Source of the DNA: Betaproteobacteria bacterium RIFCSPLOWO2_02_FULL_63_19
GTDB lineage: Bacteria; Pseudomonadota; Gammaproteobacteria; Burkholderiales; SG8-39
DNA length: 64,000 bases
Reading direction: 5' to 3'
Assembly: GCA_001770415.1 (NCBI GenBank)
Contig: MEQX01000093.1
Coordinates: 1 to 64,000 of the forward strand
Each line of letters starts with the position of its first letter. Position 1 is the first letter of the stretch. Under the pieces are notes generated by a model. The model had not been told where the DNA came from, made no database searches, and saw only the letters and a list, made by a program, of their open reading frames with translations. The position numbers and the translations under genes were made by a program. Positions 51,923 to 61,273 of this stretch are shown in pieces.

Positions 51923-53188
51923 TTAGCCCCTTTCCGCTTCCCGCACGGCAAGTGTATCGTACAGCTCGGTCATCTTCACGATCACCGATTCCCAGGTGAA
52001 CTTCTGTTCCACCAGTTGCAGCGCATTCGTGGCCAGTTCCCTAGCCCGCTCTGGATTCGCAAGAAGCCCGGTGATCGCGTCGGCCGTTTGTTGCACATCG
52101 CACGGAACAACTATGCCCGCACGGACCCCGCTGATTTCCCGCCAGATGTTGACCTTGTCTGAAATGATCACCGGGCACCCGGCGATCATGGCCTCTACGA
52201 CGGCAAGGCCAAAATTTTCCGTATATGAGGGGAGTACGAATACGTCCGCCGCGCAGAGAGCGGACCACTTTTCCTGGTTCCAGAGCATACCCGTGAATGT
52301 TGTTCGTTCGGCCACTCCCTCCTGGATCAACCACCGCCGGACCTGCTCTGCGTATCCCTCGTGGTCCGGGCCTGCAATGACCAGTTCGGCCTCGGGCCGA
52401 ACGCGTGCCACCTTGGCAAAAGCGCGTGCGAGTATGTCCAGTCCTTTCTTGAAGTTGATCCGCCCGAGATAGAGAACGAGTTCTCTACCCCGCAAATGAG
52501 GATACCTGTCCAGAAACTTCTCGCCGCCGTCAGACGCAGCTTTCCCACTATCCAGGCTGAGTCCTTCGGCGATCACAACGTTTCTTGACCGTTGCGTGGG
52601 TTCGGAGCCCTCGCCATACTTCCGATCGGCTTCCGCCACCCTGGATTTCTGCTTCCCGAAAAGCGATGTCCGCAGAGCAAGGTCCCGCTCCTCGTCTGTC
52701 GTAAACTGAATTGCTGCTGCGCCGCATATCGCTGGCCGCTCGAATAGCATTTCGTGAACCGACTTTCGCCAACGCCTCCGGACGAACAAGAACGGGTCCA
52801 GGCTGCCATGCGGCTTAATGATGTACGGAACGCCGAATTTCCTACATAGATGCACCGCGGCGGGAAGATGAAACCGGTAGAGAGAATGGACGTGCACAAC
52901 ATCGCAGGACGGAATATTCGCTTCCAGCGCCCGATACATCATCGGCGATATCCAGTACCAGCGGTACCCCAATACCGGAAAGAACCGAATCTCCACGCCG
53001 TCCCTGACCGTCCGGCCCTCCTGGTCCATATGCCAGTCGTAGGGTGCGTCGATCGTGGTGGTGTAGATGGAAACCTCGAGCCCCGCTTTAGCGAGTTCCC
53101 TGCAGAGATCGAAGCAGGCAATTGGAGCGCCACCGTGCTGGCCCCCGATCGTGGGTATGACGTGCAGGATCCTCCGATTTCGCTTCAT
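51923..53188 (-). CDS. Glycosyltransferase family 4
   Basis: 421-aa GT-B glycosyltransferase. The acceptor domain begins RRILHVIPTIGGQHGGAPIACFDLCRELAKAGLEVSIYT and contains the VVHVHSLYRFH segment. The donor domain reads LVLYLGRINFKKGLDILARAFAKVARVRPEAELVIAGPD and FVLPSYTENFGLAVVEAMIAGCPVIIS, a standard E-x7-E. The sugar donor is unknown. It is 49 bp downstream of the SDR gene and shares its strand. Confidence 0.9.
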   Translation of the reverse strand: MKRNRRILHVIPTIGGQHGGAPIACFDLCRELAKAGLEVSIYTTTIDAPYDWHMDQEGRTVRDGVEIRFFPVLGYRWYWISPMMYRALEANIPSCDVVHVHSLYRFHLPAAVHLCRKFGVPYIIKPHGSLDPFLFVRRRWRKSVHEMLFERPAICGAAAIQFTTDEERDLALRTSLFGKQKSRVAEADRKYGEGSEPTQRSRNVVIAEGLSLDSGKAASDGGEKFLDRYPHLRGRELVLYLGRINFKKGLDILARAFAKVARVRPEAELVIAGPDHEGYAEQVRRWLIQEGVAERTTFTGMLWNQEKWSALCAADVFVLPSYTENFGLAVVEAMIAGCPVIISDKVNIWREISGVRAGIVVPCDVQQTADAITGLLANPERARELATNALQLVEQKFTWESVIVKMTELYDTLAVREAERG

Positions 53189-53237
53189 TGGGTCTATTTG
53201 CGCCGTTCGCTATCGCTCGGGTCCTTCAACGACGCCC

Positions 53238-54212
53238 CTAGCGGTCCTGCTCACGCATCCAGCGCACGGTGCGCTCGATTCCGTCTTGCAACGAGTAAGG
53301 CAGTTCGCCGACGACTCCCTTGAGCGGCGACATGTCATAGCGGGCGTTCGTGGTTATGTTTCCAAGCCGGTACGTGGTAAGCGGCGGATGCGTGATGCCC
53401 AGGTACCTGGATCCGTCTCCGGCCAGAGCCATGAGGTGCAGAATCGCCATAGGGACCCGGCAAACTCGTCGGGCACCGAAAGCGTCCCGGATGTGGTCCG
53501 CAAAAATCCCAATTTCGACCGCATCGTAATCTGCGACATAGAACATGCGGCGATCAACGAGCGATACCTGCGCCGTCGTTAGGCGATGCAGCTGCACCAC
53601 CGTGTTGCCGACGTATCCGAGCGACTTGAAGACCTCCTTGTTCATCGGGTGAACGTAGACTCCTCGCCTTATGGCCTGGAAGAATTCGCGGAAGGGCGTG
53701 CCAAACCACGGCCCCCAGATAGAGGTTGGACGGACTATTGTCCAATGTCCGACATCGGCCGCACGCTCACGAACCAGTTTCTCCCCTGCGACCTTGCTTT
53801 CCCCGTAATAGGTGTCGGGACGATAGTCGTACTCGTCTTTCGGCGTATACCCAATCGGACACACGAAACGCGTCGAAGCGAATATGATGCGCCTTACGGG
53901 TCTGGGCGCAGCCGCCAACGCCGCTATCAGGTTTACGACGCCAAGCGTGTTGGAATCGTATTCCGCGAGGGACTTCCCGTCGAGATCCGTCCTCGCCGCG
54001 AGATGATAGACAAGATCCGGCTGAGTCCTTTGCATAACGCCCGCCAACGCCTCGCGATCACGTATATCGGTATTGACCCAGCGTGCGCCGAACTGCGGGT
54101 TTCTCGGCGCCGCAATATCGACGTTGTATACATCGTCGCCCAGCGCGCAGTGATATTCCACCACGCTGGTACCGATGAACCCCGAGCCGCCAGTAACAAG
54201 GACCACACTCAC
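53238..54212 (-). CDS. NAD-dependent epimerase/dehydratase (extended SDR)
   Basis: 324-aa nucleotide-sugar modifying enzyme. The Rossmann motif VLVTGGSGFIGTSVVEYHC is at the N-terminus, the acidic coenzyme residue in DVYNVDI favours NAD, and the catalytic YxxxK is YYGESK, preceded by the serine/threonine region IIFASTRFVCPIGY. It converts one activated sugar into another (epimerisation or dehydration). The start is GTG. It is the first gene of a minus-strand run GT4-GT4; upstream is a plus-strand FkbM gene. Confidence 0.9.
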   Translation of the reverse strand: MSVVLVTGGSGFIGTSVVEYHCALGDDVYNVDIAAPRNPQFGARWVNTDIRDREALAGVMQRTQPDLVYHLAARTDLDGKSLAEYDSNTLGVVNLIAALAAAPRPVRRIIFASTRFVCPIGYTPKDEYDYRPDTYYGESKVAGEKLVRERAADVGHWTIVRPTSIWGPWFGTPFREFFQAIRRGVYVHPMNKEVFKSLGYVGNTVVQLHRLTTAQVSLVDRRMFYVADYDAVEIGIFADHIRDAFGARRVCRVPMAILHLMALAGDGSRYLGITHPPLTTYRLGNITTNARYDMSPLKGVVGELPYSLQDGIERTVRWMREQDR

Positions 54213-54446
54213 TTATGCATCCGAACTATGCTCAACCTATGCTCCTGCGACGCGCGTGTGGCGAACATGTATTTCACCACAAACCGCAGGGCGCGCCCGG
54301 GATTATTCCCTGAATCTACTGCGATTGTCTTAGAATGGCGCGAATGCTTCTTTTCACGTCGCGATACCGGACGCCGCGGATCCGCGGCCCGCGGCGGACA
54401 TAGCCGATCCCCGACCATAAAAAGGGAAGCTGCCTTGCTCGTTCAC

Positions 54447-55187
54447 ATGCTGCAGAAGATGCTCAGCGCCTTTGAGGCACCGACCACCGTCGTTGCGGCG
54501 CTCGCCTGGCCGAAGTTTTCCCTCTCTTCACTGCTGATCGCGACCAGACTCAGACGGCGCGGCATCAGGCCAACCACGATCATAGACGCAGGCGCCAACG
54601 AGGGGCAATTCGCGATCGCGATGGCGCATGTCTTCCCCGATGCGACCATTCATTCGTTCGAACCAGATCCGAAGACCTACCGGCGATTGGCTCGCAACGT
54701 GAGAAGGTACTCTCGCGTGCATACGCACGAACTGGCGCTCGGCGACAGGCGCGGAGAGAGCCAATTCCATGTCAATACCGACGCCCAGGTTAGCTCGCTG
54801 CTACCAGCGTCGGAAGAGCGCAAGCGTGCCTTTCCCAACGCTCGCACCACCGGGACGATCGTCGTCAAAACGGACACCCTGAGCCGGTTCTTCGCCGATC
54901 TGGACGTAGCCCAACCAGTGCTGCTCAAGCTGGATGTACAGGGATATGAGCATCGAATTCTGGAAGGTGCCGGCGGGTTCCTGCCGAAAGTAGACTATGT
55001 CCTGACCGAAACGGCGATCCGCCCGCTTTACGTCGGAGAGGTCCCCTGCGGACACATGACGGGAATTCTGGAAAATCTCGGCTTTTCGCTCGATCTGGTC
55101 GCCGACTGGCATCACTCGCCGCGTGATGGAACGGTCATTGAACTTGATCTTCTCTTTGCTCGCGGATCGGACCGGGAGCCTCGGTAG
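54447..55187 (+). CDS. FkbM family methyltransferase
   Basis: About 246-aa SAM-dependent O-methyltransferase. SAM site TIIDAGANEGQFAIAMAHVFPDATIHSFEPDP is motif I plus the acidic end of strand 2; VLLKLDVQGYEHRILEGA and YVLTETAIRPLYVGE are further family segments. The ORF track begins far upstream at 53586, in the opposite-strand SDR gene, so the true start is the ATG at 54447 or a TTG at 54435 that has AAGGGA about 7 nt before it. It is on the strand opposite its neighbours. It likely methylates a sugar of the polysaccharide. Confidence 0.88.
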   Translation: MLQKMLSAFEAPTTVVAALAWPKFSLSSLLIATRLRRRGIRPTTIIDAGANEGQFAIAMAHVFPDATIHSFEPDPKTYRRLARNVRRYSRVHTHELALGDRRGESQFHVNTDAQVSSLLPASEERKRAFPNARTTGTIVVKTDTLSRFFADLDVAQPVLLKLDVQGYEHRILEGAGGFLPKVDYVLTETAIRPLYVGEVPCGHMTGILENLGFSLDLVADWHHSPRDGTVIELDLLFARGSDREPR

Positions 55188-55298
55188 TAATCAGCCATGG
55201 TAGGCGGTCCAAACTGCCGGATTCCGGAAACCACGACGCTCCCCGACACCTGCGAACCGTCTCGCCTGTTGCGCTCGGGCTTTCGCGCACGATCGCTG

Positions 55299-56108
55299 CT
55301 ACTCTCCTCGGAATCGCCCGTATATAGGTCCATGCAGCAGGCGTTCCTTGAATCCACGCCAGTTTCGCAGATGCTTAACGACCCGTACCGCACCAATCCA
55401 GGTCCAGTCCGCAGTCGAGGGCTCACGTCCAAATTGCTCCTTGAATCGCCACTTAAAGTACTTGCGAGTAGCCGCATCCAAGCGCGCGCCGCCGGTGATT
55501 GTTCCTTCATGAATGCGGTAAGCGCTTAGGAACCGGTCAAGCAGCGAAAATCGGGCCCCACTCCTGTGCATCTGGAAGAACAGCTCCCCGTCCCAGGCAA
55601 CATTGTTTTGCGGATTAAACCCACCCACTTTATGGAATGTCTCCGCCCGAAAAAACGTGGAAGGCTGCATCAGGACGGCCGCGCCCAGGGCATCCATTCG
55701 AGCGGAATACGGATCAGAGTAGCTGCGTCTGAGCACGCGGTTCGCCCCGTCGACGATCATTGCGTGACCTGATACGACGTCGACGTCTCCGTGCGACTCC
55801 AGGTAGTCCTGGACAATACGCAAGGCATGCGGGAGCAGGTAGTCATCGGAATTGAGAAACCCGAAAACGTCTCCGGTCGCGCAGGCAAACCCCTTGTTGA
55901 GACCGTCCGCCGGCCCGCAGTCCGTTTCCAGAACGATATGCGCCAGTCTCTCCGAGAAGCGTGCGATCACGGAGCGACTGCCGTCCGACGAGCCAGGGTC
56001 CACGACGATATACTCCAGATCGACGTCACTCTGGTCGATCACGGACCGCAGCGCTTGCTCCAGGTACTTCACCTGGTTGAACGAGATCGTGACGATCGAA
56101 AATCTCAT
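55299..56108 (-). CDS. Glycosyltransferase family 2
   Basis: 269-aa GT-A enzyme. The start MRFSIVTISFNQVKYLEQALRSVIDQSDVDLEYIVVDPGSSDGS is the classical GT2 nucleotide-sugar region, and DVFGFLNSDDYLLPHAL holds the metal-binding D-x-D equivalent. A later VAWDGELFFQMHRSG is the acceptor/catalytic region. Donor and acceptor are unknown. It lies between two plus-strand FkbM genes, convergent with the first. Confidence 0.9.
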   Translation of the reverse strand: MRFSIVTISFNQVKYLEQALRSVIDQSDVDLEYIVVDPGSSDGSRSVIARFSERLAHIVLETDCGPADGLNKGFACATGDVFGFLNSDDYLLPHALRIVQDYLESHGDVDVVSGHAMIVDGANRVLRRSYSDPYSARMDALGAAVLMQPSTFFRAETFHKVGGFNPQNNVAWDGELFFQMHRSGARFSLLDRFLSAYRIHEGTITGGARLDAATRKYFKWRFKEQFGREPSTADWTWIGAVRVVKHLRNWRGFKERLLHGPIYGRFRGE

Positions 56109-56227
56109 GGGCGGGTCGGATCAGCAACGCCGCCGCGCATCGTCCCGGACATACGTCGCACCACGCGGTCAGTGCGAATATGGCATGCTAAGTTCTTGCG
56201 AAATCTCATTGGCCGAGCAGCTGTTAG

Positions 56228-56962
56228 ATGAAAGACCATATTGTTCATACGTTTAAGCGGCTGCTCGCGCGTTCAGGGCTGGAACTCAACCGGCTGGACT
56301 CCAGCAACAGCGAACGTGCCCTGGCATGGCGGCTGATCAGCGCGAGCGCGGCCGATCTGGTCGTTGATGTGGGCGCCAACGAAGGGCAATACGCGCTAGC
56401 ACTGCTTTCCATCAGGAATGACCTGCGTATTGTATCGTTTGAGCCGTTGTCAACGGCTCGTGGAGCCTTGCTCGAAAGATCCCGACGATACGAGAACTGG
56501 ACGGTGGCCGAACGAATGGCGCTCGGGTCCGCCAAGGGGTCCGCATGGTTATTCGTCTCCGCGAATTCGCTGTCGTCATCGCTGCTTCCAATGCGGCCCG
56601 AGCATGTGCGCGCTGCCCCGGAAAGCGCTTACGTAAGGCAAGAGTCGACACCTCTCGAACGATTGGATGACATCGCCGGCCGCTACTGGAGTCCGTCTGA
56701 CAGGCTGATGCTGAAGATCGATGCCCAAGGCTATGAAGCCGACGTGTTGGCCGGGGCGCGGGGCATTTTGAATCAGGTGACGGGCATCCAGACCGAAATA
56801 TCGTTTGTCACGTTGTACGAAACCCAGATGCTCGCCTACGACGTCATTAGGCAGATTGAGGAACTGGGATTCACGCTGTTTGCCATCAACAGCGATTTCA
56901 GGGATCCCCATTCGCATGCGCTTCTTCAGGCCAATGCCTTCTTCGTAAGAACCGCCGGTTAG
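56228..56962 (+). CDS. FkbM family methyltransferase (second copy)
   Basis: 244-aa SAM methyltransferase related in plan to the gene at 54447. Motif I is LVVDVGANEGQYALALLSIRNDLRIVSFEP; LMLKIDAQGYEADVLAGARG and GIQTEISFVTLYETQMLAYD are the later FkbM segments. The two copies differ clearly in sequence, so they are paralogues from the family rather than a recent duplication. It is on the plus strand between minus-strand genes. Probable role: O-methylation of a sugar residue. Confidence 0.9.
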   Translation: MKDHIVHTFKRLLARSGLELNRLDSSNSERALAWRLISASAADLVVDVGANEGQYALALLSIRNDLRIVSFEPLSTARGALLERSRRYENWTVAERMALGSAKGSAWLFVSANSLSSSLLPMRPEHVRAAPESAYVRQESTPLERLDDIAGRYWSPSDRLMLKIDAQGYEADVLAGARGILNQVTGIQTEISFVTLYETQMLAYDVIRQIEELGFTLFAINSDFRDPHSHALLQANAFFVRTAG

Positions 56963-57149
56963 CGCCGTTCGGCACATCGATCTGCCCACTTTATTCCGAT
57001 ACCGTGGCTCTCCTGTCCGCCCTGAGCAAAGTCGACCGGCCCCCGTCCCTGCTGCCGCGTTGGCACCGGAAAGATAGCTGCTATCGGGCTGGATTATCCT
57101 TGAGCAACCGCGCTTTCGCCCGGGTTCACGGTGATGCGCAACGCGACTA

Positions 57150-58034
57150 CTACGACTCCGGCAGTGAGGAAACGTGTTCCGACTGCGGCGAAAAATAGCT
57201 CGCGTACGACGCCCTTGGATAGGCATCGAGAAGCCCTCCCTCCGTCGCGTTGACAATGCGAACGCCGAGCGATTCGGCCTTGCTTCTGATCAGGCGATGG
57301 CTCTCAAACTCCCGCCGGATAATATTGAGAAACCCTTCGTAACCAATTCCTCGGCCGTCCTTGGCAATACTGTCGAACTCGGGAAATTGTTCATGCTTGT
57401 CATAGAAGTGATAGCTTGCACCGGTATCTGCGAGCCAATTGCAATCGAAACCGATCAGGCAGATCTCCTTGAAACCGAGGTAGACCGCAAGCGGAATAGC
57501 GATGGCGCTGCCCGTCGTCATACCGATGTTTCTCGGTCTGCAGAAATCGAAATCCACCAGAGCGGCCCGCCGAGTCTGAAACCCGGCGCGGGCGTAGTAG
57601 ACACTTCTACCGGTATACAGCCGATACTTTGCAACGAGTGGGCGCGCAAGTTCATGAATTACCAGCGACGTATTCGGCAGCTCGCGCTCGATGGTCCTGT
57701 GCCACTCGACCGAGCGGGACTCGTCTAACATGAAGTGCGGATCGAAGATACAGAGAAACTTGAGCCCGATCGACGCGGCGTGCGGGTGCTTGTAAAAGCT
57801 ATTCGCCCCTATTGTGAATTCGTTCGCGAGCGACCGCAGATCCATCGCCTTGAGCGAGGGACCGTTGCCAATAACGAAGCACCGTCTATGATTCGAAAAA
57901 CGGTTCTTCAGCGGTCGCATTTCGGGGTCCCCGGAACCAAACAGCCTTCTCCAGGCGTCGCCGGCAATATCGCGCGTATTGGGCCCAACGACCCAATCGG
58001 CCGTCTCAAGTATGACCTTCTTGACGGAGGTCAT
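57150..58034 (-). CDS. DUF115/GT42-like protein, candidate nonulosonate transferase
   Basis: 294-aa protein. FVIGNGPSLKAMDLRSL at about residues 53-69 and MTTGSAIAIPLAVYLGFKEICLIGFDCNW at about 172-200 recall both the DUF115 domain of flagellin glycosylation (Maf) proteins and the GT42 sialyltransferases such as Cst (G-N-G-P-S-L-K and S-G...A-L-G-[YF]-K-E-I). A histidine-containing SYHFYDKH segment follows at about 207. AGAGGAAAG just before the ATG at 58034 fixes the start; the ORF-track extension is not coding. A CMP-sugar synthetase gene lies in the same locus. Transferase activity is inference. Confidence 0.7.
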   Translation of the reverse strand: MTSVKKVILETADWVVGPNTRDIAGDAWRRLFGSGDPEMRPLKNRFSNHRRCFVIGNGPSLKAMDLRSLANEFTIGANSFYKHPHAASIGLKFLCIFDPHFMLDESRSVEWHRTIERELPNTSLVIHELARPLVAKYRLYTGRSVYYARAGFQTRRAALVDFDFCRPRNIGMTTGSAIAIPLAVYLGFKEICLIGFDCNWLADTGASYHFYDKHEQFPEFDSIAKDGRGIGYEGFLNIIRREFESHRLIRSKAESLGVRIVNATEGGLLDAYPRASYASYFSPQSEHVSSLPES

Positions 58035-58201
58035 CTTTCCTCTCCCACTATTGCGTTCAGGTGACAAAATCGGATCAGGAATTTCCTGACATGTGACCTC
58101 CATTCGGCATCCGCTGTCAGGCAAATGCACCTACGTTCGATCCTACGACAACAAAACACGCGCCGCTGCATAAGGTACCGCCCGATCAACCGTCCCCCAA
58201 G

Positions 58202-58978
58202 TTACCTGTCTGGCTCTCGCGCTTGCGCGTCGGACAAACGACGTGGCTGCCAGACCATGAAATCCGCCGCGCTGGCGAAGGCTCCTGCATTCGCGCGAAG
58301 CGTATCCAGACTCAGCTCCCACCATCGCGACGCGAGGAGTTGCGCGACCACTGCCTCGTCGAACCGATGACGAACCACTTTTGCGGGCACGCCGCCTACG
58401 ATCGCGTATGGTGGAACGGATCCGGCGACCACGGCACCGGCGGCGACGATTGCGCCATCGCCGATCGACGCCCCATCGAGGATGATTGCTCTAGCACCGA
58501 TCCAGACATCGTTCCCGATACGTATACTCTGGAACTCTTCGAATTTTTGTTCATCAACGAAAGATACCTGCGACTGTTTAAGCGTCGAATAAAACGCAGG
58601 GTGCGAGCTGACGAAAGCTTCCGCCGGATGGCGTCCTAGCCCGATAAGGCACTCGGGCCCAACGCACGTGAACTTGCCTATCGTCGCGTTCATGATCCTG
58701 CTGCCATGCGATACATAACTCATATCGCCGATCTCTACATCTTCCATATAGACGTGGTCGTAGAGCGTATTGAAACGCCCGAACCTGGATCGTTTCGCAG
58801 TTGCCATGTAGCCAATCCTGAGATGGCTTCCGAAGCACCGAAACTTTAATGCCAATGTTCTCACCAGCCAGGCGATCCAAACCGTGAGCGGGTTCTTCAG
58901 CAGCATCTCATGGGCTCGCATAATCCCGCCTACGTATTTCGCCATTCGCGCCGCAACTAGAATTCGCCTTTGGCGCAT
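58202..58978 (-). CDS. Hexapeptide-repeat acetyltransferase (CatB-like)
   Basis: About 258-aa left-handed beta-helix acyltransferase. Repeats are visible from about residue 80 (DVEIGDMSYVSHGSRIMNATIGKFTCVGP) to IRIGNDVWIGARAIILDGASIGDGAIVAAGAVVAGSVPPYAIVGGVPAKVVRHRF, the latter the classic signature of CatB/xenobiotic-type O-acetyltransferases. The catalytic histidine is expected in GRHPAEAFVSSHPAFYS. It probably acetylates a sugar. The start is uncertain (TTG 58999, ATG 58978 or ATG 58921). It follows the GH57-like gene on the same strand, after about 80 bp. Confidence 0.88.
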   Translation of the reverse strand: MRQRRILVAARMAKYVGGIMRAHEMLLKNPLTVWIAWLVRTLALKFRCFGSHLRIGYMATAKRSRFGRFNTLYDHVYMEDVEIGDMSYVSHGSRIMNATIGKFTCVGPECLIGLGRHPAEAFVSSHPAFYSTLKQSQVSFVDEQKFEEFQSIRIGNDVWIGARAIILDGASIGDGAIVAAGAVVAGSVPPYAIVGGVPAKVVRHRFDEAVVAQLLASRWWELSLDTLRANAGAFASAADFMVWQPRRLSDAQAREPDR

Positions 58979-59060
58979 CAAAAAGGTGACTTGCGTCAAT
59001 TCTGGGTACGAGAGGCGGTGAGGAACAGGCCACAGTATGCGAGGACGAGTTAGCCGTGAA

Positions 59061-60233
59061 TTACAGTTTCTCGAGAAATTCGATTCTGTTCCGCCATTTC
59101 ACGATGTGTGGCATCGAAGACGAGTGAAGGTACTCGTATAAGGATTCCCCTTCGAGTGCCGACTGAAGGATCGCCAGATACTCCTCGCCTTCGACGCCGC
59201 GCTCGCTCCGCCGTATCGTAAAATCTACGGTCACGGCGCTTTCGGGGGTTGACTTGAGCGATACCACGGGCGACCGCTTCTCGATTGCTGACAGGATGTC
59301 CGAGTTAATGATCATCAGCCAATGGCCAATCTGTTCCTGACTGAGCCGGTCCAGACGTTCCTCAATCGACTGCATGCGGTTTAGAAATCCAAGCATGCGG
59401 AATTCCTTCATCCAGGCGGAAAAAGAGTGCACAGGATAGCTATGATATTGGTGCTCCTCCAATTGGCTGCTCCGAAGAAATACCAGCGACAGATCCCCGA
59501 TGTGCGCACGATTTATTCCCAGCATCTCGTTTCTCAGCCAGTATGACTCTCTGGCCAGTCCGTCCGGCAACAAAAGCACGCTCTCGCCGTCCCGCCACGA
59601 GAACACCACGTCATTCGCCGCTGCCTGGATGCCCTCATTCCACCCGGAAGTGTCGAACATCTGCAATGCGTGAAGGTACCCATCAGTCAGACTTCCCTCG
59701 ACCGGAATGCAGTTCAGCCCGACGCCGAACAGTCCGCGCAGACAGTACGGCCTCGTCGGAAGCCGTTTCCTAATTTCGGACGAGAATCGGGCCGCGTTGA
59801 TGAATACGCCTGCCACCTCGTGCTTGTTCAGATGGACAATCTGCTCGTTCATCAGCATGAACTCCGGCGGCAGGAAGTACCGGCGGACATTTCGGAATTC
59901 GCGCGTGATGGCCTTTTCGCCGTATTCGAAGTTCAAGCGGAACCCGTCCTGGCTGCGCAACAGGGCGACGTCGTGGGCGAAGGGACGCAGGATGACCTCG
60001 AAGATGTCCGGATTCCGGTTTATGAGCTGGATCGCCTCAGGGTTGTGCTGCGCAACGTCGGCAACCGTTGCGCCGGTAAGACCGAGAACCATGCGCTTGT
60101 TCAGGTCGACATAGAGTTGCAGCCACTGCGACAGGATGGAACGGCGTCCCCCTTGCAGGGCCTTTATCCAGTTCTTGCTCGGCAAGCAAGAGGCGTCGGC
60201 GTTGAAATTCACCACATCGACAAGCTGCTTCAT
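59061..60233 (-). CDS. Conserved hypothetical protein, GH57/polysaccharide-deacetylase-like fold suspected
   Basis: 390-aa cytoplasmic protein with no signal peptide. Weak resemblance to the GH57-like barrel: VNFNADAS at residues 8-15 in the position of the first metal or substrate motif, EVILRPFAHD at 79-88, and RRYFLPPEFMLMNE at 117-130, where a P-P-E could be a catalytic or ligand glutamate. The second half has FDTSGWNEGIQAAANDVVFSWRDGESVLLLPDGLA and a C-terminal helical domain. It overlaps the Ldh-family gene by 4 bp, so it belongs to that operon. I cannot give a reaction. Confidence 0.6.
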   Translation of the reverse strand: MKQLVDVVNFNADASCLPSKNWIKALQGGRRSILSQWLQLYVDLNKRMVLGLTGATVADVAQHNPEAIQLINRNPDIFEVILRPFAHDVALLRSQDGFRLNFEYGEKAITREFRNVRRYFLPPEFMLMNEQIVHLNKHEVAGVFINAARFSSEIRKRLPTRPYCLRGLFGVGLNCIPVEGSLTDGYLHALQMFDTSGWNEGIQAAANDVVFSWRDGESVLLLPDGLARESYWLRNEMLGINRAHIGDLSLVFLRSSQLEEHQYHSYPVHSFSAWMKEFRMLGFLNRMQSIEERLDRLSQEQIGHWLMIINSDILSAIEKRSPVVSLKSTPESAVTVDFTIRRSERGVEGEEYLAILQSALEGESLYEYLHSSSMPHIVKWRNRIEFLEKL

Positions 60234-61273
60234 GCGAGCAACGCGCCTTGAAATTCTCGGTTGAGTTCCAGAAATTCTGAGTACTGCGCATCGTGTATCG
60301 GAATTCCCTCGTTTGTGCGCCGAGCCAGACTGATCTTCTCCGGGTCTCCGGCCACCATAACCGCTCCGCCGTCGCTCAGCGGCGGCATCGACCGTACGCG
60401 ATCCACGACCGCCTGCAAGTTCTTGCGGAAAACTGCCGGTTCAACGAAGCGGGAAATATCCAGCGCTGCAAAGAAGTGGCTCACGCGCCGTTTGTTGCTG
60501 CCGAGCGGCAGGGTGTACATCGGCGGGATATCCTTGCCAATCGGCCCGCCCGCGAGGATTGCGCACAGGACCTCGACCATCATGCCCAGTCCATACCCCT
60601 TGTATCCGCCGGCAGGATTCAGACTCGTCGCCTTGCCGGGGTCGGTCACGCTGTGCCCGTCCGCATCAAAGCCCCAGTGCTCAGGAATGTTCCGCTTTTC
60701 GCGACGGAAGTTGTTTATCCGGTTCCAGGACACGAGCGAAGTCGCCATGTCCAGACAGTATGGTCCTTCATCGTGAAGTGGCGCAGTGAAACAGATCGGG
60801 TTCGTACCAAAGAAGGCCTCTTTGGCACCAAACGCCTTGACCAGGGCGTCGGCATTGGTAAATGCAAATCCCAGGAAATCGCACTCGGCGGCCATCAGAC
60901 CGAAATACGCGGCCGCCGCAAAGTGGGTCGAATTCCTCACGCTCGCGGCGCCCATGCCGCTTTGCCTGGCAAGGGCCATGGCTTCCTCCATCGCGACAGC
61001 GCCGGCGTGGTGCCCGAAGGCGTGGTCCGCATCGACCATGGCGGTCGATGCGCCGCCGCGGGAAACGTGAATATTCGGTCGAGGGTTTACCCTTCCGGCG
61101 ACTACGCCCCGGCAATAATGCGGAAAAAGATTGATGCCGTGGGAATCGACCCCGCGCAGGGATGTCTGGATAAGAGACGCAACTACGTGACGCGCAGAAT
61201 CCGATGTGACGTTCTGCCTGGCCAACTCGTTGGCCATTAGCTCGGAAAGCTTTGCTGCATCAAACCGGATCAC
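60230..61273 (-). CDS. Ldh-family (malate/L-sulfolactate/ureidoglycolate) oxidoreductase
   Basis: 347-aa NAD(P)-dependent dehydrogenase of the type-2 malate/lactate family (PF02615). RGVDSHGINLFPHY at about residues 40-53 holds the catalytic-type D-S-H-G. AGGYKGYGLGMMVEVLCAILAGGPIG is a family hallmark. Members oxidise 2-hydroxyacids or reduce 2-oxoacids, and also imines. In this locus a 2-keto sugar acid is a plausible substrate, since a CMP-sugar synthetase for such acids lies two genes upstream. It overlaps both neighbours (14 bp with Gfo/Idh, 4 bp with the GH57-like gene). Confidence 0.85.
   Translation of the reverse strand: MIRFDAAKLSELMANELARQNVTSDSARHVVASLIQTSLRGVDSHGINLFPHYCRGVVAGRVNPRPNIHVSRGGASTAMVDADHAFGHHAGAVAMEEAMALARQSGMGAASVRNSTHFAAAAYFGLMAAECDFLGFAFTNADALVKAFGAKEAFFGTNPICFTAPLHDEGPYCLDMATSLVSWNRINNFRREKRNIPEHWGFDADGHSVTDPGKATSLNPAGGYKGYGLGMMVEVLCAILAGGPIGKDIPPMYTLPLGSNKRRVSHFFAALDISRFVEPAVFRKNLQAVVDRVRSMPPLSDGGAVMVAGDPEKISLARRTNEGIPIHDAQYSEFLELNREFQGALLA

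Noticed and set aside
53586-54446. Long N-terminal extension of the FkbM ORF
   Set aside because: It is antisense to the SDR gene with high-arginine shadow composition; the family N-terminus begins near 54447.
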